64,000 nucleotides of DNA from contig JAFASQ010000352.1 in assembly GCA_019244395.1 (NCBI GenBank), positions 1 through 64,000 on the forward strand, given 5' to 3'. Shown piece after piece: positions 1 through 8,179 of this stretch. This stretch comes from Solirubrobacterales bacterium. GTDB taxonomy: Bacteria; Actinomycetota; Thermoleophilia; Solirubrobacterales; Solirubrobacteraceae. The notes beneath the pieces are model-generated. The model did no database searches. It was given only the letters and a program-made list of their open reading frames with translations, and was not told the DNA's origin. Made by a program: the position numbers and the translations under genes. Within the stretch, counting starts at the first letter, position 1; every line of letters begins with the position of its first letter.

Positions 1-158
1 GACCTCGGGGGCGATACACCCCGGACCGGCGCCGACACGCGGACGGCGCCGGCGGACGCGGACGGCGCCGGCGGACGCGGACGGGCGCGGCAGACGCGCC
101 GACGAACGCCCCCGCCACCGCGCCACCGCCCCCGCCACCGCGCCACCGCGCCACCGCG

Positions 159-1091
159 TCACCGCCCGAACTGCGCCCGCAGCGCCGCGCTCAGCGCCCC
201 CGCCGCCTCGGCCAGATCCCGCCGGCGCGGGTGACACAGCGCCACCGTTCGCGGCGTCAGCACGTCCGGTGGCGCGAGCCAGGTCAGCGACGGATCGATG
301 GCACGCGAGGCCGCCAGCCGCCCCACGCAGGCATGACCAAGGCCGGCCGCGACCAGGCGCTGCAGGGCCAGGTTGTCGTCCGTGCGGTACACGACGTGAG
401 GCTCGATGCCGCGCCGGCGCCAGGCCGCCTCGAGCTCTCCCTGGATCTCCCAGCGCGAAGTCCACGCCACCACGTCGGCGCCGTCCAGCATCTCGAAGCT
501 GGGCCGCTCCACCTCTGCCAGCGCGCTGTCGCGCCGCGTCAAGACGACCCACGGATCGTCGAACAGCCGGATCAGCTCGACCCGGTCGTCCGGCTGCTGG
601 TTGATGGTGATGGCCAGATCGAGTCGACCCCCGGCGAGCCAATCGACCAGACGAGGGTCGTCGTCGGTTTCCGTCAGCACGACCTCGATCCCCGGCCACT
701 CCTCGCGCAGGAGCTGGAGCGCCGCCGGCAGGAGCTCGGCCGCCGCCGTCTGGAACAGCCCCACGCGCACGATCGTGCGCTCCGGGCGCAAGGTCCCGCG
801 GACGCTTGCGTCGAGCGCATGCAGTTCGGTGAGCACCCGGCGCGCGTGCCGGTAGGCGGCCTCTCCCGCCGGCGTTAGCGAGACGTGCCCGCGACCGCCG
901 GGACGATCAAACAGCGACGTTCCCAGCGCCCGTTCGAGCTCGGCAATCTGATGCGAGACCGCGGACTGCGTGTACCCCAGCTGGGCAGCCGCGGCACGGA
1001 ACGAGCCGCGGTCCGCAACCGCGACCACCGCCCGCAGACCCCGCAGATCCACCCGAGTTTCGATCGATTCTGTCGATCGTTGCACATGCAC
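159..1091 (-). CDS. LysR family transcriptional regulator
   Basis: Translated ORF has N-terminal LysR wHTH (VDLRGLRAVVAVADRGSFRAAAAQLGYTQSAVSHQIAELERALG) and substrate-binding domain; divergent from MFS gene. Confidence 0.93.
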   Translation of the reverse strand: MHVQRSTESIETRVDLRGLRAVVAVADRGSFRAAAAQLGYTQSAVSHQIAELERALGTSLFDRPGGRGHVSLTPAGEAAYRHARRVLTELHALDASVRGTLRPERTIVRVGLFQTAAAELLPAALQLLREEWPGIEVVLTETDDDPRLVDWLAGGRLDLAITINQQPDDRVELIRLFDDPWVVLTRRDSALAEVERPSFEMLDGADVVAWTSRWEIQGELEAAWRRRGIEPHVVYRTDDNLALQRLVAAGLGHACVGRLAASRAIDPSLTWLAPPDVLTPRTVALCHPRRRDLAEAAGALSAALRAQFGR

Positions 1092-1092
1092 A

Positions 1093-1109
1093 CTTTCATT
1101 TTTCGAAAG
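1093..1109. promoter_or_regulatory. Candidate LysR box (CTTTC-N7-GAAAG; contains T-N11-A)
   Basis: Inverted repeat CTTTCATTTTTCGAAAG in the LysR/MFS divergent region just upstream of the LysR start. Confidence 0.45.
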
Positions 1110-1260
1110 ACAGGTTGCATCTTATCCTCGAACTGTGGCCGATTTCCACCCGTCCCGCCGCTGGCGTGCGAATCGCAGCCGAGGCGAGCACGCGCTAGCG
1201 CGGGTGACCCGCGCCAGCCGGCGCGCCACCCATAGCCCCGCCCATCATCCCGAGACCTGC

Positions 1261-2529
1261 GTGACTGGCCGTCCGACCCCGGGGGCCACGGCCCCAGCCA
1301 GGCACGCGCCGACCCTGCTGGCGCCCCTCCTGCACGCGCTGTTCTTCGTCGCCGCCGCCACCCAGAGCGCGATCGTCCCGTTGCTGCCCCGGCTCAGCCA
1401 CACCTACGGTCTTTCCACGTCGGCCGGCGCGCTGCTCCTCGCCGCGCCCGGCCTGGCCACGCTGGCGGTCTCGATGCCGGCCGGCGCGCTCGCCGACCGC
1501 CTCGGAGCCCGGCGCGTCACGATCGCCGCCACCGCCCTGATGGCCGCCGCGGCAACCGCCCAGGCGGCGCCGTCCTACGTCCTGCTGATGGCGGGCCGTC
1601 TCGCGTTCGGGCTGGCCTTCGGCATCGTGTGGACGAGCGGCGTTGCCTGGATGTCCGGCTCCCACAGCGAGTCCGGTTCGCCGCGGCTGGGCGCGGTGGC
1701 CACGAGCGCGGCCGTGGGGATGGTCGCGGGACCCGCGATCGGCGGCCTCCTGGCCGACCAATTCGGCCTCTCGGTCCCGTTCCTGGTCGTGGCCGCGCTC
1801 GCCGGCGCCCTGACGATCGCGCTGAAATGGCAGCCGGACGCCACGAGCCGCGAAGCGAACCATCGCCGCGATACCTCACTGCGGGCGCTCGCTCGTCTCG
1901 CGCCCAACCAACCCGGCGTCGTCACCGGGGCTGCGGTGCTTGCGATCAGCGGCGCGGTAAGCGGCGTCATCCAGCTGCTGGTGCCGCTCGAGCTGCATCA
2001 TGCGGGCTTTTCCGCCGGCACCACCGGCGTTGCATTCTCGGGCGCGGCAGGCGTGTACATCGTGGTCAGCGCCTTCGTCGTCAAGCTCGGCCGGCGGGCC
2101 ACCACGCTCGCCGCGGCGGCGCTGGCCGCTCTCGCGCTCTCGCTGTTTCTGCTCCCGGCCGCGCTGAGCACCGGCGCGGCCCTCCTGGTCGCGGTGCTCG
2201 TCGCCTCCACCGCTCCGCGCGCCGTGGTCAGTACGGTCGCCTATCCGCTGGCCACCGACTCGGCGGCACGCGGCGGGCTGGCCGACGGCCTCGTCATCGG
2301 CCTGCTCAACGGGACCTGGGCCGCCGGCCTGGTGCTTGCCCCGCTGCTGGCGGGCGCCGTCGACCAGGCCGCTGGGCCGGGGCCGGCCTACCTGGTCGCG
2401 GTCGTGCCCGGCGTCCTCGGCGCACTGTGGCTGCTGCGCCGCCGCCCCCGGCGCGAAGACGCGCCCGCAACGGCCGAGACGTCCGAATCGCCCACGGCCG
2501 ACCACGACCTCGCGCCCGCGACCGCCTGA
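1261..2529 (+). CDS. MFS transporter
   Basis: ORF 970..2529; GTG at 1261 gives a plausible N-terminus; multiple TM segments, MFS motif GALADRLGARRV. Confidence 0.88.
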   Translation: MTGRPTPGATAPARHAPTLLAPLLHALFFVAAATQSAIVPLLPRLSHTYGLSTSAGALLLAAPGLATLAVSMPAGALADRLGARRVTIAATALMAAAATAQAAPSYVLLMAGRLAFGLAFGIVWTSGVAWMSGSHSESGSPRLGAVATSAAVGMVAGPAIGGLLADQFGLSVPFLVVAALAGALTIALKWQPDATSREANHRRDTSLRALARLAPNQPGVVTGAAVLAISGAVSGVIQLLVPLELHHAGFSAGTTGVAFSGAAGVYIVVSAFVVKLGRRATTLAAAALAALALSLFLLPAALSTGAALLVAVLVASTAPRAVVSTVAYPLATDSAARGGLADGLVIGLLNGTWAAGLVLAPLLAGAVDQAAGPGPAYLVAVVPGVLGALWLLRRRPRREDAPATAETSESPTADHDLAPATA

Positions 2530-2617
2530 CCTCGCGAACCGCGATCTCCTGACCTCGCGACCCGCGACCGCCTGACCTCGCGCCCGCGACCGCCTGACCG
2601 CGCGACCCGCGACCGCT
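2506..2617. repeat. 22-23 bp tandem repeat, 5 units, spanning the MFS stop codon
   Basis: GACCTCGCGCCCGCGACCGCCT and variants at 2506, 2528, 2551, 2574, 2596; TGA stop at 2527-2529 lies on the unit boundary. Confidence 0.9.
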
Positions 2618-2619
2618 GG

Positions 2620-4170
2620 CTAGCGCGCCTCGAGCCGCCCGCGCCGCTGCAGGTCGTACAGGTCTTCGCGCGTGCGCACGTATTGCATCGAGGCGTCGAC
2701 GTGGGGTTGGTAGTCCCAGGCCAGCACCTCGCCGGTCGACAGCGCGCCCGCCACCACCCGCCGCTCGCGCTGGCTCTCGAGCACCCGGCGCTCGATGTCG
2801 GGCAAATCGAGACGACGCTCCAGCTCGCCCCGCAGGCGGCGAACCACCGGAGCACCCTCGGCCGCGTCGGCCAGGTTCACGAGCTCGAGCGGATCCCGAG
2901 ACAGATCAAACAGCTGGTCCGGATCGCCTCGGCACACGATCAGCTTGTAGCGTTCGTCGCGGATCATCGCCGCCGGCGCGTTCACCCCTTCGGCGTGGTA
3001 CTCGCAGATCACCGCCCCGCGCCCCGCGCCCCGCGCGCCGCCCGCGCCCGAATCGACCACCGCCGAGACCAAGCTCGACCCATCCCACCCGCACGGCGCA
3101 GCCGAGTCGCCGGCCAGCCCGATTAGCGTCGGCGCCACATCCACCAGCGACACCGGCTCCGCCACCCGCCGGCCCGCCCCCGAGCCCCCGGCAAGCCTCA
3201 CGAACAGCGGCACCCGCGCCGCCGGCTCGAGGAACGACATCTTGTACCAGAGCCCCCGCTCGCCCAAAAACTCCCCGTGATCGGCGGTGAACACGATCAC
3301 GGTGTCCTCGTCGAATCCGCATTCCCGGAGCGCCGAGAGCACGGAACCGATCCGCTCGTCGACGTAGCTGATCGCGGCGTAGTACCCGTGCCGCGCACGC
3401 CGCACGTCCTCATCACCAAGTGTCACATCGTCGATCCCGGACATAACCCGCAACCGCCGGCTGTGCGGATCCGTCTCATCCCAGGACAGCATCGGCACGG
3501 CCGGCAAATCGATGGCAGCCGCGTCATACAGGTCCCAATAACGACCCGGGACCTCCCACGGATCGTGCGGGTTGGTGAACGATGCCACGAGCAGAAACGG
3601 CCGGTCGTCCCCCGAGCGCGCCATGTCGTGCAGCTCCCGCACGGCGTGGAACGCCACCTCGTCGTCGTAGTCGGTCTGCAGGCTGGCCACGGTCCGCGCC
3701 GGTTCCAGCACGCTCGCCACCGAGTGGTACCAGGGCAGCCGGTCCGCCACCGGCCGCGTCCAATCCGGCGTCCAGTCGAACCCCGAGGGATACACGTCCG
3801 TGGTCAGCCGCCGCTCAAAGCCGTGCAGCTGGTCGGGCCCGACGAAGTGCATCTTGCCCGCCAGGCACGTCCGGTACCCCGCCGCCCGCAACACATGAAC
3901 AAACGTCGGGAGCGACGCCCTGAGCTCGGCCGCGTTGTCCCACACCGAAACCGCCGAGGCAAAGCGTCCGCACAGCATCGCCGCCCGCGACGGCGCGCAC
4001 AGCGGCGATGCGCAGTACGCGGCGTCGAACACGACACTGCGAGCGGCCAGCGCCCCCAACGCCGGCGCACGAACCACCGAAGCCCCATACGCGGGCAGCC
4101 ACTGGGCCGCTAGCTGGTCGACCATGATCAGCAGCACGTTCGGGCGCGCGGAACCGGTCACCCGCGGCAT
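2620..4170 (-). CDS. betC: Sulfatase, probable choline-sulfatase
   Basis: N-term RPNVLLIMVDQLAAQWLPAYG, sulfatase signature CAPSRAAMLCGR, C-term RRVVAGALSTGEVLAWDYQPHVDASMQYVR as in choline-sulfatase family. Confidence 0.82.
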   Translation of the reverse strand: MPRVTGSARPNVLLIMVDQLAAQWLPAYGASVVRAPALGALAARSVVFDAAYCASPLCAPSRAAMLCGRFASAVSVWDNAAELRASLPTFVHVLRAAGYRTCLAGKMHFVGPDQLHGFERRLTTDVYPSGFDWTPDWTRPVADRLPWYHSVASVLEPARTVASLQTDYDDEVAFHAVRELHDMARSGDDRPFLLVASFTNPHDPWEVPGRYWDLYDAAAIDLPAVPMLSWDETDPHSRRLRVMSGIDDVTLGDEDVRRARHGYYAAISYVDERIGSVLSALRECGFDEDTVIVFTADHGEFLGERGLWYKMSFLEPAARVPLFVRLAGGSGAGRRVAEPVSLVDVAPTLIGLAGDSAAPCGWDGSSLVSAVVDSGAGGARGAGRGAVICEYHAEGVNAPAAMIRDERYKLIVCRGDPDQLFDLSRDPLELVNLADAAEGAPVVRRLRGELERRLDLPDIERRVLESQRERRVVAGALSTGEVLAWDYQPHVDASMQYVRTREDLYDLQRRGRLEAR

Positions 4171-4174
4171 CGTA

Positions 4175-4203
4175 TGTCCCCCGCGAGCATCCCCGTTCGT
4201 CGT
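4175..4203 (+). promoter_or_regulatory. Putative ECF-type promoter TGTCCC-N17-CGTCGT upstream of YCII gene
   Basis: Same bipartite motif with identical spacing occurs upstream of the MFS gene (5796-5824). Confidence 0.6.
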
Positions 4204-4240
4204 AGGACCGACAATCCACCCTCTCCACAGGAGGATCGAT

Positions 4241-4582
4241 ATGAAGTACGCGGTTCTTATCTACGCCGAGCCGGACGCCCATGAGGCGGTGGGCGAGGAA
4301 GGCTTCCGGTCGATGTTCCAGGAGTACATGGCCCTGACCGAGGACCCGCGCTGCCTGGCCAACGGGCAGCTGCAGCCGGTGGAGACCGCCACCACGATCC
4401 GAGTGCAGGATGGCCGCACTCTGACCACCGACGGCCCGTTCGCCGACACCAAGGAGGTGCTCGGCGGCTACTACATCATCGAGGCCGCCAACCTCGACGA
4501 GGCGATTGAGTTCGGCTCGCGTGTGCCGGCCGCCCGCATCAAAGGCGGCTCGATCGAGGTCCGGCCCCTCGTAGATCGCTAG
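4241..4582 (+). CDS. YCII/DGPF domain protein
   Basis: MKYAVLIYAEPDA...TTDGPFADTKEVLGGYYIIEA...; SD AGGAG upstream; located immediately before ECF sigma factor. Confidence 0.92.
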   Translation: MKYAVLIYAEPDAHEAVGEEGFRSMFQEYMALTEDPRCLANGQLQPVETATTIRVQDGRTLTTDGPFADTKEVLGGYYIIEAANLDEAIEFGSRVPAARIKGGSIEVRPLVDR

Positions 4583-4590
4583 GAGCGTCG

Positions 4591-5772
4591 CTGCTCGACC
4601 AGGTCTTCCGCGACGAGTGGGGGCGGGTCCTCGCCTCGCTGGTCGGCTTCCTCGGTGACTTCGACCTCGCCGAGGAGGCCGCCCAGGAGGCGTTCGCCGC
4701 CGCCGCAGAGCGATGGCCGCGCGAGGGCATGCCCGCCAACCCGGGCGCCTGGCTCACCGTCACGGCCCGCAACCGCGCGATCGACCGGATCCGCCGCGAA
4801 CGCACGCTCGCCATCAAGACCCGCCAGCTCGAGGCCCTGGGGGCCACCGTGAACGAACCAGAACCAGAACCCGACACCGACACCGTGATCGATGACGAGC
4901 GCCTCGAGCTGATCTTCACCTGCTGCCATCCGGCGCTGGCGCTGGAGGGGCAGGTGGCCCTGACCCTGCGCGCGCTGGGCGGCCTGAGCACCGAGGAGAT
5001 CGCGCGCGCGTTCCTGGTCACCGAGGAGACCATGAAGCGGCGCCTCACCCGGGCCAAGACCAAGATCAAACAGGCCGGCATCCCGTTCCAAATCCCCGAT
5101 GCGCATCTGCTGCCCGACCGCCTGGATGCCGTGCTCGCGGTCGTCTACCTCATCTACAACGAGGGCTACTCGGGGCGCGTCGACCTGGCGGCGGAAGCCA
5201 TCCGGCTCTGCCGCCTCCTCGCGCAGCTCATGCCGGACGAGCCCGAGGTGCACGGGCTGCTCGCCCTGATGCTGATCCACCACGCCCGGCGCCACGCCCG
5301 CTTCGCAGGTCGCGAGCTCGTCCTGCTCGAGGACCAGGATCGCTCGCTCTGGGACGCGCAGGAGATCGCCACGGGGAGACGAACCCTGGACCGCGCCATC
5401 GCCCTGCGCGGTCGCGGCCCGTACGTGCTCCAGGCGGCGATCGCCTCGTTGCAGAGCGCAAACCCCATCGACTGGAGCCAGGTCGCCGCGCTCTACGGTC
5501 AACTCGCGCACACCACCGGCTCGCCCGTGGTCGAGCTCAACCGCGCGGTTGCCCTCGCCCAGGCGGGCCACACCGAGGACGCCCTGGTCCTCGTCGATCG
5601 CCTCCGAGACGAGCTCGGCGACTACCAGTACCTGCACTCGACCCGCGCCGAGCTGCTGCGCCGCCTCGGCCGCGCCGAGGAGGCCCGCGCCGCCTTCGAG
5701 CGGGCCCTCGCGCTCGCGCGCTCAGAGCCGGAGCGCCGCTTCCTCGAGCGGCGAATCTCCGAGCTCAAGTAA
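4591..5772 (+). CDS. ECF sigma factor, ECF42-type with C-terminal TPR extension (apparent CTG start)
   Basis: Sigma70 region 2 homology (LLDQVFRDEWGRVLASLVGFLGDFDLAEEAAQEAFAAAAERWPREG) lies upstream of the first ATG (4729); no ATG/GTG/TTG in frame after stop at 4507-4509; SD AGGAG 4581-4585 precedes CTG 4591. Confidence 0.82.
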   Translation: MLDQVFRDEWGRVLASLVGFLGDFDLAEEAAQEAFAAAAERWPREGMPANPGAWLTVTARNRAIDRIRRERTLAIKTRQLEALGATVNEPEPEPDTDTVIDDERLELIFTCCHPALALEGQVALTLRALGGLSTEEIARAFLVTEETMKRRLTRAKTKIKQAGIPFQIPDAHLLPDRLDAVLAVVYLIYNEGYSGRVDLAAEAIRLCRLLAQLMPDEPEVHGLLALMLIHHARRHARFAGRELVLLEDQDRSLWDAQEIATGRRTLDRAIALRGRGPYVLQAAIASLQSANPIDWSQVAALYGQLAHTTGSPVVELNRAVALAQAGHTEDALVLVDRLRDELGDYQYLHSTRAELLRRLGRAEEARAAFERALALARSEPERRFLERRISELK

Positions 5773-5795
5773 CCCGCCCGATTCATCTCCGGCGG

Positions 5796-5824
5796 TGTCC
5801 CCTGAGCGGGCTCCCGTTCGTCGT
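5796..5824 (+). promoter_or_regulatory. Putative ECF-type promoter TGTCCC-N17-CGTCGT upstream of MFS gene
   Basis: Second copy of motif at 4175-4203, with shared CCCGTTCGTCGT. Confidence 0.6.
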
Positions 5825-5854
5825 CCCGACGACAACCCGTCCAAAGGAGGAGTG

Positions 5855-7291
5855 ATGTACCACCGCCGCAGCCCCGCCCGCCCGCCGAGACCGAGCCAGA
5901 CCTGGACGCTCGTGCTCGCCGGACTGGCCACCTTCATGACCGCGCTCGACACGCTCGTGGTCACCACCGCGCTGCCCGTCCTGCGCACCGACCTGCACGC
6001 GAGCCTGTCCGGCCTCGAGTGGACGGTCAACGCCTATAACCTGGCCTTCGCCTGCCTGCTCCTGACCGGCGCCGCGCTCGGCGACCGGTTCGGGCGCCGG
6101 CGCATGTTCTCGATCGGCCTCGGAGCCTTCACAGTCGCCTCGGCCGCGTCCGCGCTCGCCCCCACCGTGCAGGCGCTGGTGATCTCACGCGCCCTGCAGG
6201 GCGCCGGTGCCGCGATCGTGACCCCGCTCACGCTCACGCTGATCTCCGAGGCGTTCCCGGCCGAGAAGCGCGGAGCCGCGATCGGGATGTGGGGCGGTAT
6301 CGCCGGCCTGGCCGTGGCCGCCGGTCCCGTCATCGGCGGCGCGGTCGTGTCGGGCATCGACTGGCACTGGATCTTCTGGCTCAATGTCCCGATCGGCCTG
6401 GCCCTGATCCCCGCGGCGCGGACGCGCCTCACCGAGAGCTACGGCCCGCGTCCCCAGCTCGACCTGCCCGGACTCGCGCTCGCGCTCACCGGCGCGCTCG
6501 GACTGACCTGGGGCCTGGTGCGCGCCAACACGCTCGGCTGGACCAGCCCCGAAGTGCTCGCCACGATGATCGCCGGGGCGATCCTGGCCGGGGCGTTCGT
6601 GATCTGGGAGCGGCGGACCCCGAACCCGATGGTCCCGCCGGCGCTGTTCAAGTCGCGCTCGTTCAGCGCCGCCAACGGCGTCAGCTTCTTCATGTACGCG
6701 GGGCTGTTCGGCGCCGTGTTCCTCATGAGCCAGCTGCTCCAGACCGCGTTGGGCAACTCGCCCTTGGAGGCCGGGCTGCGGCTTCTGCCCTGGACCTTCC
6801 CGCCGATGATCATCGCCCCGGTCGCCGGCGCGCTGGCCCAGCGCTACGGCAACCGCCCGTTCATGGTCCTCGGCATGGCCATGCAGGCGGTCGGCCTCGC
6901 CTGGGTCGCCGCGATCGCCGCACCCGGCGTCGACTACCTCGAGCTCGGCGCCGCGTTCACCGTCGCCGGTATCGGCACCTCGCTCTGCTTCCCCACGGTG
7001 GCCGGAGCGATCATGACCGGCGTGCCGCTCCAGGAGGCCGGGGTCGCCTCCGGCGCCAACAGCGCGATCCGCGAGCTCGGCGGCGTGGCCGGCGTCGCGA
7101 TCCTCGCGTCGGTGTTCATCCACAACGGCGGCTACGCCGGCCCGCACGCGTTCATGCACGGCTTCACCCCCGCCGTGTGGGTCGCCGTGGGCCTATCGGC
7201 CGTCGGCATCGTCGCCGCCACGCTGACCGGCGGTCGGGCACATGCCGGCGTGGCGGTCGCTGCCCCGCAGCCGCAAGTCGCCTCAGCGTGA
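5855..7291 (+). CDS. DHA2-family MFS drug transporter (EmrB/QacA type)
   Basis: ATG with SD AAAGGAGG; TFMTALDTLVVTTALPVLRTDL... and 14-TM-type architecture. Confidence 0.93.
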   Translation: MYHRRSPARPPRPSQTWTLVLAGLATFMTALDTLVVTTALPVLRTDLHASLSGLEWTVNAYNLAFACLLLTGAALGDRFGRRRMFSIGLGAFTVASAASALAPTVQALVISRALQGAGAAIVTPLTLTLISEAFPAEKRGAAIGMWGGIAGLAVAAGPVIGGAVVSGIDWHWIFWLNVPIGLALIPAARTRLTESYGPRPQLDLPGLALALTGALGLTWGLVRANTLGWTSPEVLATMIAGAILAGAFVIWERRTPNPMVPPALFKSRSFSAANGVSFFMYAGLFGAVFLMSQLLQTALGNSPLEAGLRLLPWTFPPMIIAPVAGALAQRYGNRPFMVLGMAMQAVGLAWVAAIAAPGVDYLELGAAFTVAGIGTSLCFPTVAGAIMTGVPLQEAGVASGANSAIRELGGVAGVAILASVFIHNGGYAGPHAFMHGFTPAVWVAVGLSAVGIVAATLTGGRAHAGVAVAAPQPQVASA

Positions 7292-7389
7292 CCTTTTGGG
7301 GCCTCGCTGCGCTCGGCATCCCTGGGACCGAACCCGCCGGGCGTCCATGCCCGGCGGGGCGGCCGCCACCACAACGCGCCGTCTTAACA

Positions 7390-7402
7390 CAAGTGGCACT
7401 TG
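7390..7402. promoter_or_regulatory. Palindrome CAAGTG-G-CACTTG
   Basis: Perfect 6-bp arms in the leader of the GntR-led operon. Confidence 0.4.
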
Positions 7403-7427
7403 ACTCCGGCGGTTGTCTGCACGTAGG

Positions 7428-7437
7428 TTGTCGACAA
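7428..7437. promoter_or_regulatory. Candidate GntR/FadR-type operator TTGTCGACAA
   Basis: Perfect 10-bp palindrome 20 bp upstream of the GntR start codon. Confidence 0.5.
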
Positions 7438-7456
7438 TCGAGACGGAGAGACGCGG

Positions 7457-8179
7457 TTGCCGGCCGACACCCAAACCTGGGGCCTTACTGCCGTCGAGCG
7501 CCGTTCGACCACCGACCATGTGCTGGCCGAACTGCGCGCGGCGATCGTCGCGGGACGGATCGGACCGAATGAGCCGCTCCGGGAGTCGGCGCTGGCGCGC
7601 ACTCTCGGCACCGGACGGAGCGCGATCCGCGAGGCGATCCGCCAGCTCGTACAGGAGGATCTGGTCGAGTACCGGATCAACCGGGGGGCGTTCGTGCGCG
7701 TGCTCTCGGTGGATGACGCCGATGACGTGTACCTGGCGCGTGAGGCGATCGAAGTCAGCGCCGTGCGCCACGCCCTCGAGCGGGATCCTCCCTGGGATCT
7801 CGAGCCGCTCAGGGTCGCGCTCGAGCGGATCACCGCCGCGGCCGACGCCACGCCCGCCGACGAGCCGGCCGGCACCGAGCTGATCGCCGCCGACCTCAAC
7901 TTCCATCGCGAGATGGTTCGCCTTGCCGCGAGCCCCCGCCTCAGCCGCGCGCACGAGACGCTCGCCGCCGAGGCGCAGATGCTGATGCATCACCAGCCGG
8001 TCTACTCGCCGGTGAAGTACGCCGCCGACCACACGACCCTGCTCGACGCGATCACCCGGCGCGACCCCGCCGCGCCCGATCTGGTCCGCGACCACCTGCG
8101 GCTCTCGGCGACCCTGATCGCCGGGGAGATCGCTCGGCTCTCAGAAATCCCGGAGCTGGGCGAAGCGGTGATTCGATGA
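7457..8179 (+). CDS. GntR family (FCD-type) transcriptional regulator
   Basis: wHTH PLRESALARTLGTGRSAIREAIRQLVQEDLVEYRINRGAFVR followed by FCD-like helical domain; TTG start with SD GGAGA. Confidence 0.92.
   Translation: MPADTQTWGLTAVERRSTTDHVLAELRAAIVAGRIGPNEPLRESALARTLGTGRSAIREAIRQLVQEDLVEYRINRGAFVRVLSVDDADDVYLAREAIEVSAVRHALERDPPWDLEPLRVALERITAAADATPADEPAGTELIAADLNFHREMVRLAASPRLSRAHETLAAEAQMLMHHQPVYSPVKYAADHTTLLDAITRRDPAAPDLVRDHLRLSATLIAGEIARLSEIPELGEAVIR

Noticed and set aside
1-158. GACGGCGCCGGCGGACGCG / CCACCGCGCCACCGC repeats at the window edge
   Set aside because: Clearly repetitive but truncated by the window edge; cannot judge the array or its gene context.
1195-2505. Long minus-strand ORFs opposite the MFS gene
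   Set aside because: Antisense shadow ORFs caused by high GC at third positions; Gly/Arg-rich and low complexity.
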